A stretch of 64,000 nt of DNA from Euonymus europaeus (taxonomy: Eukaryota > Streptophyta > Magnoliopsida > Celastrales > Celastraceae), in NCBI GenBank assembly GCA_963580455.1, contig OY756957.1, positions 32,394,501 through 32,458,500 on the forward strand, given 5' to 3'. Numbering within the stretch: position 1 is the stretch's first letter; each line of letters opens with the position of its first letter. Both the position numbers and the translations under genes were made by a program. Under the pieces are notes generated by a model. That model saw only the letters and a program-made list of their open reading frames with translations. It searched no databases and was not told the DNA's origin. Shown piece after piece: positions 1 to 10,812 of the stretch.

Positions 1-89
1 GATCTACGATCCTGGCGTTTCGGATTTTGATTTCAGAACTCGTGGCTAGTTGGTCTCGTTTCACCTAGTTAGCCGTGAAATGTGGTTTC

Positions 90-99
90 TTTACGTAAA
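90..99. repeat. Palindrome TTTACGTAAA (first of nearly every monomer)
   Basis: A perfect 10-bp palindrome at monomer positions 83-92, shown here for the first complete unit. It contains a SnaBI recognition sequence. It is among the least variable stretches; exceptions I noticed are TACGTAACGG (3389, 6328), TTTACGAAAACGG (near 12112 and 15034), TTTAAGTAAACGG (36670, 38394), TACATAAACGG (36324, 37881) and TTTACGGAAACGG (45650). A protein-binding role is possible but not shown. Confidence 0.9.
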
Positions 100-123
100 C
101 GGTTTTATGAATATCCGTTGACT

Positions 124-140
124 CCGAGTTCTGAATTCGG
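124..140. repeat. Imperfect 17-bp dyad CCGAGTTCTGAATTCGG (first of nearly every monomer)
   Basis: At monomer positions 117-133, arms CCGAGTTC and GAATTCGG flank a single T with 7 of 8 positions complementary; the odd pair is G opposite T. The right arm contains the EcoRI site. Variant units alter the arms in ways that restore pairing (CCGAGTTCTGAACTCGG, and CCGAGTTTTGAACTCGG with perfect 7-base arms) or weaken it (CCGGGTTCAGAATTTGG). The first unit of the window is the example given. Confidence 0.85.
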
Positions 141-2372
141 TGATTTTTAGCTTGATTTCACACTACTTTTCAAGCTCTACAATCCTGGCATTTCGGATTT
201 TGATTTCAGAACTCGTGGCTAGTAGATTCCGTTTCATCTATTTAGCCTGGAAATGTGGTTTCTTTACGTAAACGGTTTTATGAATATCCGTTGACTCCGA
301 GTTCTGAATTCGGTGATTTTTAGCTTGATTTCACACTACTTTTCGAGCTCTACGATCCTAGCATTTCGGATTTTGATTTCAGAATTCGTGGCTAGTTGGT
401 CTCGTTTCACCTAGTTAGCCGCGAAATGTGGTTTCTTTACGTAAACGGTTTTATGAATATCCGTTGACTCCGAGTTCTGAATTCGGTGATTTTTAGCTTG
501 ATTTCACACTACTTTTCGAGATCTACGATCCTGGCATTTCGGATTTTGATTTCAGAACTCGTGGCTAGTTGGTCTCGTTTCACCTAGTTAGCCGTGAAAT
601 GTGGTTTCTTTACGTAAACGGTTTTATGAATATCCGTTGACTCCGAGTTCTGAATTCGGTGATTTTTAGCTTGATTTCACACTACTTTTCAAGCTCTACA
701 ATCCTGGCATTTCGGATTTTGATTTCAGAACTCGTGGCTAGTAGATCCCGTTTCACCTATTTAGCCTGGAAATGTGGTTTCTTTACGTAAACGGTTTTAT
801 GAATATCCGTTGACTCCGAGTTCTGAATTCGGTGATTTTTAGCTTGATTTCACACTACTTTTCGAGATCTACGATCCTGGCATTTCGGATTTTGATTTCA
901 GAACTCGTGGCTAGTTGGTCTCGTTTCACCCAGTTAGCCGCGAAATGTGGTTTCTTTACGTAAACGGTTTTATGAATATCCGTTGACTCCAAGTTCTGAA
1001 TTCGGTGATTTTTAGCTTGATTTCACACTACTTTTCGAGATCTACGATCCTGGCATTTCGGATTTTGATTTCAGAATTCGTGGCTAGTTGGTCTCGTTTC
1101 ACCTAGTTAGCCGCGAAATGTGGTTTCTTTACGTAAACGGTTTTATGAATATCCGTTGACTCCGAGTTCTGAATTCGGTGATTTTTAGCTTGATTTCACA
1201 CTGCTTTTCGAGATCTACGATCCTGGCGTTTCGGATTTTGATTTCAGAACTCGTGGCTAGTTGGTCTCGTTTCACCTAGTTAGCCGTGAAATGTGGTTTC
1301 TTTACGTAAACGGTTTTATGAATATCCGTTGACTCCGAGTTCTGAATTCGGTGATTTTTAGCTTGATTTCACACTACTTTTCAAGCTCTACAATCCTGGC
1401 ATTTCGGATTTTGATTTCAGAACTCGTGGCTAGTAGATTCCGTTTCACCTATTTAGCCTGGAAATGTGGTTTCTTTACGTAAACGGTTTTATGAATATCC
1501 GTTGACTCCGAGTTCTGAATTCGGTGATTTTTAGCTTGATTTCACACTACTTTTCGAGCTCTACGATCCTGGCATTTCGGATTTTGATTTCAGAATTCGT
1601 GGCTAGTTGGTCTCGTTTCACCTAGTTAGCCGCGAAATGTGGTTTCTTTACGTAAACGGTTTTATGAATATCCGTTGACTCCGAGTTCTGAATTCGGTGA
1701 TTTTTAGCTTGATTTCACACTACTTTTCGAGATCTACGATCCTGGCATTTCGGATTTTGATTTCAGAACTCGTGGCTAGTTGGTCTCGTTTCACCTAGTT
1801 AGCCGTGAAATGTGGTTTCTTTACGTAAACGGTTTTATGAATATCCGTTGACTCCGAGTTCTGAATTCGGTGATTTTTAGCTTGATTTCACACTACTTTT
1901 CAAGCTCTACAATCCTGGCATTTCGGATTTTGATTTCAGAACTCGTGGCTAGTAGATCCCGTTTCACCTATTTAGCCTGGAAATGTGGTTTCTTTACGTA
2001 AACGGTTTTATGAATATCCGTTGACTCCGAGTTCTGAATTCGGTGATTTTTAGCTTGATTTCACACTACTTTTCGAGCTCTACGATCCTGGCATTTCGGA
2101 TTTTGATTTCAGAACTTGTGGCTAGTTGGTCTCGTTTCACATAGTTAGCCGCGAAATGTGGTTTCTTTACGTAAACGGTTTTATGAATATCCGTTGACTC
2201 CGAGTTCTGAATTCGGTGATTTTTAGCTGGATTTCACACTACTTTTCAAGCTCTACAATCCTGGCATTTCGGATTTTGATTTCAGAACTCGTGGCTAGTA
2301 GATCTCGTTTCACCTAGTTAGCCGCGAAATGTGGTTTCTTTACGTAAACGGTTTTATGAATACCCGTTGACT

Positions 2373-2389
2373 CCGAGTTCTGAACTCGG
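2373..2389. repeat. Perfect 17-bp dyad variant
   Basis: In the monomer starting at 2257 the usual imperfect dyad CCGAGTTCTGAATTCGG reads CCGAGTTCTGAACTCGG. The 8-base arms CCGAGTTC and GAACTCGG are then exactly complementary around a single T. The change also removes the EcoRI site present in most units. The ordinary monomer has one mismatched pair (G opposite T) at the fifth position of the arm. Whether this has any function is unknown. Confidence 0.85.
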
Positions 2390-3121
2390 TGATTTTTAGC
2401 TTGATTTTACACTACTTTTCGAGCTCTACAATCCTGGGTTTTCGGATTTCGATTTCAGAAGTCGTGGCTAGTAGGTCTCGTTTCACCTAGTTAGCCGCGA
2501 AATGTGGTTTCTTTACGTAAACGGTTTTACGAATATCCGTTGACTCCGAGTTCTGAATTCGGTGATTTTTAGCTTGATTTCACACTACTTTTCGAGCTGT
2601 ACAATCCTGGGTTTTCAGATTTCGATTTCAGAAGTCGTGGCTAGTAGGTCTCGTTTCACCTAGTTAGCCGCGAAATGTGGTTTTTTTACGTAAATGGTTT
2701 TATGAATATCCGTTGACTTCGAGTTCTGAAATCGGTGATTTTTAGCTTGATTTCACACTACTTTTTGAGCTCTACAATCCTGGCATTTCGGATTTTGATT
2801 TCAGAACTCGTGGCTAGTTGGTCTCGTTTCACCTATTTAGCCGCGAAATATGGTTTCTTTCTGTAAACGGTTTTATGAATATCCTTTGACTCCGAGTTCT
2901 GAATTCGGTGATTTTTAGCTTGATTTCACACTACTTTTCGAGGTCTACAATCCTGGCATTTCGGATTTGGATTTCAGAACACGTGGCTAGTAGGTCTCGA
3001 TTCACCTATTTAGCCGCGAAATGTGGTTTCTTTACGTAAACGGTTTTATGAATATCCGTTGACTCCGAGTTATGAATTCGGTGATTTTTAGCTTGATTTC
3101 ACACTACAATTCGAGCTCTAC

Positions 3122-3215
3122 AATCCTGGAGTTTCGGATTTTGATTTCAGAACTCGTGGCGAGTTCTGAATTCGATGATTTTTAGCTTGATTTCACACTA
3201 CTTTTCGAGCTCTAC
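3122..3215. repeat. Truncated 94-bp monomer (79-bp internal deletion)
   Basis: The unit begins normally (AATCCTGGAGTTTCGG and on to ACTCGTGGC) and then jumps straight to GAGTTCTGAATTCGATG, losing about positions 40-118 of the monomer. The lost part includes the TTTACGTAAA palindrome and the left edge of the dyad. Only about one base of homology is available at the junction, which points to end joining or replication slippage and not to homologous exchange. It is the only grossly truncated unit among the 371. It shifts the register of all later units by 79 bp. Confidence 0.95.
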
Positions 3216-3560
3216 AATCCTGGCATTTCGGATTTTGATTTCAGAATTCGTGGCTAGTAGGTCTCGATTCACCTATTTACCCGCGAAATGTGATTTCTTT
3301 ACGTAAACGGTTTTATGAATATCTGTTGACTCCGAGTTCTGAATTCGGTGATTTTTAGCTTGATTTCACACTACTTTTCGAGCTCTACAATCCCGGAGTT
3401 TCGGATTTTGATTTCAGAACTCGTGGCTAGTTGGTCTCGTTTCACCCAGTTAGCCGCGAAATGTGGTTTCTATACGTAACGGTTTTATGAATATCCGTTG
3501 ACTCCGAGTTCTGAATTCGTTTATTTTTAGCTTGATTTCACACTACTTTTCGAGCTCTAC

Positions 3561-3906
3561 AATCCAGGCATTTCGGATTTTGATTTCAGAACTCGTGGCT
3601 AGTTGGTCTCGTTTCACCTAGTTAGCCGCGAAATGTGATTTATTTACGTAAACGGTTTTATGAATATCCGTTGACTCCGAGTTTTGAACTCGGTGATTTT
3701 TAGCTTGATTTTACACTACTTTTTGAGCTCTACAATCCTGGGTTTTCGGTTTTCGATTTCAGAACTCGTGGCTAGTAGGTCTCGTTTCAACTAGTTAGCC
3801 GCGAAATGCGGTTTCTTTACGTAAACTGTTTTATGAATATCCGTTGACTCCGAGTTCTGAATTCAGTGATTTTTAGCTTGATTTCACACTACTTTTCGAG
3901 CTCTAC
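3561..3906. repeat. Monomer pair of the GTTTTGAAC / GGGTTTTCGGTTTTCG type
   Basis: The unit at 3561 carries GTGATTT near its middle, the dyad variant CCGAGTTTTGAACTCGG and TTTTTGAGC at its end. The unit at 3734 begins AATCCTGGGTTTTCGG followed by TTTTCG. The same two units occur next to each other, in the same order, at 46342, 49969, 51526, 57402 and 61726. This is a left-hand relative of a cassette otherwise confined to the right third of the window, and it is more diverged than those copies are from each other. Confidence 0.85.
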
Positions 3907-4384
3907 GATCCTGGCTTTTCGGATTTTGATTTCAGAACTCGTGGCTAGTTGGTCTCGTTTCACCCAGTTAGCCGCGAAATGTGGTTTCTTTACGTAAACG
4001 GTTTTATGAATATCCGTTGACTCCGAGTTCTGAATTCGGTGATTTTTAGCTTGATTTCACACTACTTTTCAAGCTCTACAATCCTGGCATTTCGGATTTT
4101 GATTTCAGAACTCGTGGCTAGTAGATCCCGTTTCACCTAGTTAGCCTGGAAATGTGGTTTCTTTACGTAAACGGTTTTATGAATATCCGTTGACTCCGAG
4201 TTCTGAATTCGGTGATTTTTAGCTTGATTTCACACTACTTTTCGAGCTCTACGATCCTGGAATTTCGGATTTTGATTTCAGAACATGTGGCTTGTTGGTC
4301 TCGTTTCACCTAGTTAGCCGCGAAATGTGGTTTCTTTACGTAAACGGTTTTATGAATATCCGTTGACTCCGAGTTCTGAATTCG

Positions 4385-4567
4385 GTGATTTTTAGCTGGA
4401 TTTCACACTACCTTTCAAGCTCTACAATCCTGGCATTTCGGATTTTGATTTCAGAACTCGTGGCTAGTAGATCTCGTTTCACCCAGTTACCACGAAATGT
4501 GGTTTCTTTACGTAAATGGTTTTATGAATATCCGTTGACTCCGAGTTCTGAATTCGGTGATTTTTAG
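4385..4567 (+). other. Chance 60-codon ORF inside satellite (not a gene)
   Basis: This frame opens at GTG and runs 60 codons to TAG. It lies wholly within one monomer and the edge of the preceding one. It stays open because this 172-bp unit (4426) has ACCCAG where most units have the in-frame stop in ACCTAG, and a one-base deletion (TTAGCCGCG to TTACCACG) that moves the frame past the TAA in TTTACGTAA. There is no plausible upstream signal, no domain and no related open copy. A 173-bp period is not divisible by three, so every frame of the array meets stops. I consider it non-coding. Confidence 0.95.
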
Positions 4568-7537
4568 CTTGATTACACACTACTTTTCGAGCTCTACAAT
4601 CCTGGTGTTTCGGATTTTGATTTCAGAACTCGTGGCTAGTTGGTCTCGTTTCGCCTATTTAGCCGCGAAATGTGGTTTCTTTACGTAAACGGTTTTATGA
4701 ATATCCGTTGACTCCGAGTTCTGAATTCGGTGATTTTTAGCTTGATTTCACACTACTTTTCGAGATCTACGATCTTGGCGTTTCGGATTTTGATTTCAGA
4801 ACTCGTGGCTAGTTGGTCTCGTTTCACCTAGTTAGCCGCAAAATGTGGTTTCTTTACGTAAACGGTTTTATGAATATCCGTTGACTCCGAGTTCTGAATT
4901 CGGTGATTTTTAGCTTGATTTCACACTACTTTTCGAGCTCTACGATCCTGTCGTTTCGGATTTTGATTTCAGAACTCGTGGCTAGTTGGTCTCGTTTCAC
5001 CTAGTTAGCCGCGAAATGTGGTTTCTTTACGTAAACGGTTTTATGAATATCCGTTGACTACGAGTTCCGAATTCGGTGATTTTTAGCTTGATTTCACACT
5101 ACTTTTCGAGCTCTACGATCCTCGCGTTTCGGATTTTGATTTCAGAACTCGTGGCTAGTTGGTCTCGATTCACCTAGTTAGCCGCGAAATGTGGTTTCTT
5201 TACGTAAACGGTTTTATGAATATCCGTTGACTCCGAGTTCTGAATTCGGTGATTTTTAGCTTGATTTCACACTACTTTTCGAGCTCAACGATCCTGCCAT
5301 TTCAGATTTTGATTTCAGAACTCGTGGTGAGTTGGTCTCGTTTCACCCATTTAGCCGCGAAATGTGGTTTCTTTACGTAAACGGTTTTATGAATATCCGT
5401 TGACTCCGAGTTCTGAATTCGATGATTTTTAGCTTGATTTCACACTACATTTCGAGCTCTACAATCCTGGAATTTCGGATTTTGATTTCAGAATTCGTGG
5501 CTAGTAGGTCTCGATTCACCTATTTAGCCGCGAAATGTGGTTTCTTTACGTAAACGGTTTTATGAATATCCGTTGACTCCGAGTTCTGAATTCGGTGATT
5601 TTTAGCTTGATTTCACACTACTTTTCGAGCTCTACGATCCTGGCATTTCGGATTTTGATTTCAGAACTCGTGGCTAGTTGGTCTCGTTTCACCTAGTTAG
5701 CCGCGAAATGTGGTTTCTTTACGTAAACGGTTTTATGAATATCCGTTGACTTCGAGTTCCGAATTCGGTGATTTTTAGCTTGATTTCACACTACTTTTCG
5801 AGCTCTACAATCCTGGCGTTTCGGATTTTGATTTCAGAACTCGTGGCTAGTAGGTCTCGATTCACCTAGTTAGCCGCGAAATGTGGTTTCTTTACGTAAA
5901 CGGATTTATGAATATCCGTTGACTCCGAGTTCTGAATTCGGTGATTTTTAGCTTGATTTCACACTACTTTTCGAGCTCTACAATCCTGGCGTTTCGGATT
6001 TTGATTTCAGAACTCGTGGCTAGTTGGTCTCGTTTCGCCTATTTAGCCGCGAAATGTGGTTTCTTTACGTAAACGGTTTTATGAATATCCGTTGACTCCG
6101 AGTTCTGAATTCGATGATTTTTAGCTTGATTTCACACTACTTTTCGAGCTCTACAATCCTTGCGTTTCGGATTTTGATTTCAGAACTCGTGGCTAGTAGG
6201 TCTCGTTTCACCTAGTTAGCCGCGAAATGTGGTTTCTTTACGTAAACGGTTTTTTGAATATCTGTTGACTCCGAGTTCTGAATTCGGTGATTTTTAGCTT
6301 GATTTCACACCACTTTTCGAGCTCTACAATCCTGGCGTTTCGGATTTTGATTTCAGAACTCGTGGCTAGTTGGTCTCGTTTCACCCAGTTAGCCGCGAAA
6401 TGTGGTTTCTTTACGTAACGGTTTTATGAATATCCGTTGACTCCGAGTTCCGAATTCGGTGATTTTTAGCTTGATTTCACACTACTTTTCGAGCTCTACG
6501 ATCCTGGCGTTTCGGATTTTGATTTCAGAACTCGTGGCTAGTTGGTCTCGTTTCACCTATTTAGCCGCGAAATGTGGTTTCTTTACGTAAACGGTTTTAT
6601 GAATATCCGTTGACTCCGAGTTCTGAATTCGGTGATTTTTAGCTTGATTTCACACTACTTTTCGAGCTCTACGATCCTGGCGTTTGGGATTTTGATTTCA
6701 GAACTCGTGGCTAGTTGGTCTCGTTTCACCTAGTTAGCCGCGAAATGTGGTTTCTTTACGTAAACGGATTTATGAATATCCGTTGACTCCGAGTTCTGAA
6801 TTCGGTGATTTTTAGCTTGATTTCACACTACTTTTCGAGCTCTACAATCCTGGCCCTTCGGATTTTGATTTCAGAACTCGTGGCTAGTTGGTCTCGTTTC
6901 ACCTAGTTAGCCGCGAAATGTGGTTTCTTTACGTAAACGGTTTTATGAATATCCGTTGACTCCGAGTTCTGAATTCGGTGATTTTTAGCTTGATTTCACA
7001 CTACTTTTCGAGCTCTACAATCCTGGCGTTTCGGATTTTGATTTCAGAACTCGTGGCTAGTAGGTCTCGTTTCACCTAGTTAGCCGCGAAATGTGATTTC
7101 TTTACGTAATTGGATTTATGAATATCCGTTGACTACGAGTTCTGAATTCGGTGATTTTTAGCTTGATTTCGCACTACTATTCGAGCTCTACGATCCTGGG
7201 GTTTCGGATTTTGATTTCAAAACTCGTGGTTAGTTGGTCTCGTTTCACCTAGTTAGCCGCGAAATGTGGTTTCTTTACGTAAACGGTTTTATGAATATCC
7301 GTTGACTCCGAGTTCTGAATTCGGTGATTTTTAGCTTGATTTCACACTACTTTTCGAGCTCTACAATCCTGAAGTTTCGGATTTTGATTTCAGAACTCGT
7401 GGCTAGTAGGTCTCGTTTCACCTAGTTAGCCGCGAAATGTGGTTTCTTTACGTAAACGGTTTTATGAATATCCATTGACTCCGAGTTCTGAATTCGGTGA
7501 TTTTTAGCTTGATTTCACACTACTTTTCGAGCTCTAC

Positions 7538-8229
7538 GATCCTGGCATTTCGGATTTTGATTTCAGAACTCGTGCCTAGTTGGTCTCGTTTCACCTAGTT
7601 AGCCGCGAAATGTGGTTTCTTTACGTAAACGGTTTTATGAATATCCGTTGACTCCGAGTTCTGAATTCGGTGATTTTTAGCTTGATTTCACACTACTTTT
7701 CGAGCTCTACAATCCTGGCATTTCGGATTTTGATTTCAGAACTCGTGGCTAGTTGGTCTCGTTTCACCTATTTAGCCGCGCAATGTTGTTTCTTTACGTA
7801 AACGGATTTATGAATATCCGTTGACTCCGAGTTCTGAATTCGGTGATTTTTTACTTGATTTCACACTACTTTTCGAGCTCTACGATCCTGGCATTTCGGA
7901 TTTTGATTTCAGAACTCGTGCCTAGTTGGTCTCGTTTCACCTAGTTAGCCGCGAAATGTGGTTTCTTTACGTAAACGGTTTTATGAATATCCGTTGACTC
8001 CGAGTTCTGAATTCGGTGATTTTTAGCTTGATTTCACACTACTTTTCGAGCTCTACAATCCTGGCATTTCGGATTTTGATTTCAGAACTCGTGGCTAGTT
8101 GGTCTCGTTTCACCTATTTAGCCGCGCAATGTTGTTTCTTTACGTAAACGGATTTATGAATATCCGTTGACTCCGAGTTCTGAATTCGGTGATTTTTTAC
8201 TTGATTTCACACTACTTTTCGAGCTCTAC
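7538..8229. repeat. Tandem 346-bp dimer duplication
   Basis: Units 7538 and 7711 are repeated as 7884 and 8057 with no difference that I can see. The first of each pair has CGTGCCTAG in place of CGTGGCTAG. The second has GCGCAATGTTG and the rare ATTTTTTACTTG, where later units have TTTTTTGCTTG. Sharing these private changes at exactly 346 bp marks a recent two-monomer duplication. The unit at 8230 starts a different series. Confidence 0.92.
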
Positions 8230-8748
8230 GATCCTGGCATTTCGGATTTTGATTTCAGAACTCGTGGTTAGTTGGTCTCGTTTCACCTAGTTAGCCGCGA
8301 AATTTGGTTTCTTTACGTAAACGGTTTTATGAATATCCGTTGACTCCGAGTTCTGAATTCGGTGATTTTTAGCTTGATTTCACACTACTTTTCGAGCTCT
8401 ACGATCCTGGATTTTCGGATTTTGATTTCAGAACTCGTGGCTAGTTGGTCTCGTTTCACCTAGCTAGCCGCGAAATGTGGTTTCTTTACGTAAACGGTTT
8501 TATGAATATCCGTTGACTCCGAGTTCTGAATTCGGTGATTTTTAGCTTTTTTTCACACTACTTTTCGAGCTCTACAATCCTGGTGTTTCGGATTTTGATT
8601 TTAGAACTCGTGGCTAGTTGGTCTCGTTTCACCTATTTAGCCGCGCAATGTTGTTTCTTTACGTAAACGGATTTATGAATATCCGTTGACTCCGAGTTCT
8701 GAATTCGGTGATTTTTTGCTTGATTTCACACTACTTTTCGAGCTCTAC
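8230..8748. repeat. Three-monomer block leading into the 6-mer HOR
   Basis: Three units: 8230 (GGTTAGTTGG with GAAATTTGG), 8403 (GATCCTGGATTTTCGG) and 8576 (GATTTTAG, GCGCAATGTTG, TTTTTTGCTTG). The first and third resemble the first and last units of the following HOR. The distance between the GAAATTTGG markers at 8299 and 8818 is 519 bp, exactly three monomers. The same triplet order, with small changes, is seen again at 25794-26831 and around 28210 and 30107. Confidence 0.8.
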
Positions 8749-10812
8749 GATCCTGGCATTTCGGATTTTGATTTCAGAACTCGTGGTTAGTTGGTCTCGT
8801 TTCACCTAGTTAGCCGCGAAATTTGGTTTCTTTACGTAAACGGTTTTATGAATATCCGATGACTCCGAGTTCTGAATTCGGTGATTTTTAGCTTGATTTC
8901 ACACTACTTTTCGAGCTCTACGATCCTGGCGTTTCGGATTTTGATTTCAGAACTCGTGGCTAGTTGGTCTCGTTTCATCTAGTTACCCGCGAAATGTGGT
9001 TTCTTTACGTAAACGGTTTTATGAATATCCGTTGACTTCGAGTTCTGAATTCGGTGATTTTTAACTTGATTTCACACTACTTTTCGAGCTCTACAATCCT
9101 GGTGTTTCGGATTTAGGAACTCGTTGCTAGTTGGTCTCGTTTCACCTATTTAGCCGCGCAATGTGGTTTCTTTACGTAAACGGATTTATGAATATCCGTT
9201 GACTCCGAGTTCTGAATTCGGTGATTTTTAGCTTGATTTCACACTACTTTTCGAGCTCTACAATCTTGGCATTTCGGATTTTGATCTCAGAACTCGTGGC
9301 TAGTAGGTCTCGTTTCACCTAGTTAGCCGCGAAATGTGGTTTCTTTACGTAAACGGTTTTATGAATATCCGTTGACTCCGAGTTCTGAATTCGGTGATTT
9401 TTAGCTTTATTTCACACTACTTTTCGAGCTCTACAATCCTGGCATTTCCGATTTTGATTTCAGAACTCGTGGCTAGTTGGTCTCGTTTCACCTAGTTAGC
9501 CGCGAAATGTGGTTTCTTTACGTAAACGGTTTTATGAATATCCGTTGACTCCGAGTTCTGAATTCGGTGATTTTTAGCTTTTTTTCACACTACTTTTCGA
9601 GCTCTACAATCCTGGTGTTTCGGATTTTGATTTGAGAACTCGTGGCTAGTTGGTCTCGTTTCACCTATTTAGCCGCGCAATGTTGTTTCTTTACGTAAAC
9701 GGATTTATGAATATCCGTTGACTCCGAGTTCTGAATTCGGTGATTTTTTGCTTGATTTCACACTACTTTTCGAGCTCTACGATCCTGGCATTTCGGATTT
9801 TGATTTCAGAACTCGTGGTTAGTTGGTCTCGTTTCACCTAGTTAGCCGCGAAATTTGGTTTCTTTACGTAAACGGTTTTATGAATATCCGTTGACTCCGA
9901 GTTCTGAATTCGGTGATTTTTAGCTTGATTTCACACTACTTTTCGAGCTCTACGATCCTGGCGTTTCGGATTTTGATTTCAGAACTCGTGGCTAGTTGGT
10001 CTCGTTTCATCTAGTTAGCCGCGAAATGTGGTTTCTTTACGTAAACGGTTTTATGAATATCCGTTGACTTCGAGTTCTGAATTCGGTGATTTTTAACTTG
10101 ATTTCACACTACTCTTCGAGCTCTACAATCCTGGTGTTTCGGATTTAGGAACTCGTTGCTAGTTGGTCTCGTTTCACCTATTTAGCCGCGCAATGTGGTT
10201 TCTTTACGTAAACGGATTTATGAATATCCGTTGACTCCGAGTTCTGAATTCGGTGATTTTTAGCTTGATTTCACACTACTTTTCGAGCTCTACAATCTTG
10301 GTATTTCGGATTTTGATCTCAGAACTCGTGGCTAGTAGGTCTCGTTTCACCTAGTTAGCCGCGAAATGTGGTTTCTTTACGTAAACGGTTTTATGAATAT
10401 CCGTTGACTCCGAGTTCTGAATTCGGTGATTTTTAGCTTTATTTCACACTACTTTTCGAGCTCTACAATCCTGGCATTTCCAATTTTGATTTCAGAACTC
10501 GTGGCTAGTTGGTCTCGTTTCACCTAGTTAGCCGCGAAATGTGGTTTCTTTACGTAAACGGTTTTATGAATATCCGTTGACTCCGAGTTCTGAATTCGGT
10601 GATTTTTAGCTTTTTTTCACACTACTTTTCGAGCTCTACAATCCTGGTGTTTTGGATTTTGATTTTAGAACTCGTGGCTAGTTGGTCTCGTTTCACCTAT
10701 TTAGCCGCGCAATGTTGTTTCTTTACGTAAACGGATTTATGAATATCCGTTGACTCCGAGTTCTGAATTCGGTGATTTTTTGCTTGATTTCACACTACTT
10801 TTCGAGCTCTAC
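8749..10812. repeat. 6-mer HOR, 1032-bp period, two copies
   Basis: Copies are 8749-9780 and 9781-10812. The period is five 173-bp units plus one 167-bp unit. The order is: GGTTAG/GAAATTTGG; CATCTAG with GACTTCGAG and TTTTAACTTG; the 167-bp unit; AATCTTGG with GATCTCAG; CATTTCCG (CATTTCCA in copy two); and a GATTTTAG or GATTTGAG unit with GCGCAATGTTG and TTTTTTGCTTG. Only scattered differences separate the copies, such as 8858 ATCCGATGAC. Confidence 0.93.

Larger units (their letters stand above)
1..2256. repeat. 7-mer higher-order repeat, 1211-bp period
   Basis: Monomers 8-1218 recur in the same order from 1219. The first five units (8-872 against 1219-2083) differ at only about three bases by eye, for example CATCTAT/CACCTAT near 236 and CCTAGC/CCTGGC near 357. 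The sixth unit diverges at several positions and the seventh no longer matches, so the second copy breaks down around 2084-2256. Diagnostic variants are GCCGTGAAATG (units 1 and 4), AGTAGATYCC with GCCTGGAAATG (units 2 and 5) and GAATTCGTGG (units 3 and 7). Units 1-3 resemble units 4-6, so the 7-mer contains an older 519-bp trimer. The repeat probably continues to the left of the window. Confidence 0.9.
2257..7537. repeat. Irregular, diverged monomer block without clear HOR
   Basis: About 31 monomers here have many private substitutions and no block repeat that I can follow at high identity. Odd units include 2430 and 2603 (GGGTTTTCGGATTTCG-like heads), the 94-bp unit at 3122, and 172-bp units at 3389, 4426 and 6328. 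Units 3389 and 6328 share the same one-base loss (TACGTAACGG) and CACCCAG, which suggests common descent. The rare TTTTAGCTGG variant at 2221 and 4390 marks an older duplication about 2169 bp apart, which is 13 units minus the 79 bp and 1 bp lost in between. This looks like the least recently homogenised part of the window. Confidence 0.8.

Noticed and set aside
3122..3215. Footprint of a transposon excision or insertion
   Set aside because: There is no target-site duplication or terminal repeat. The event is a plain 79-bp deletion.
4385..4567. 60-codon ORF starting at GTG
   Set aside because: It lies inside a single satellite unit and is open only because of one lost stop and a one-base deletion. 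There are no related open copies, no domain and no signal, and the 173-bp period rotates frames.
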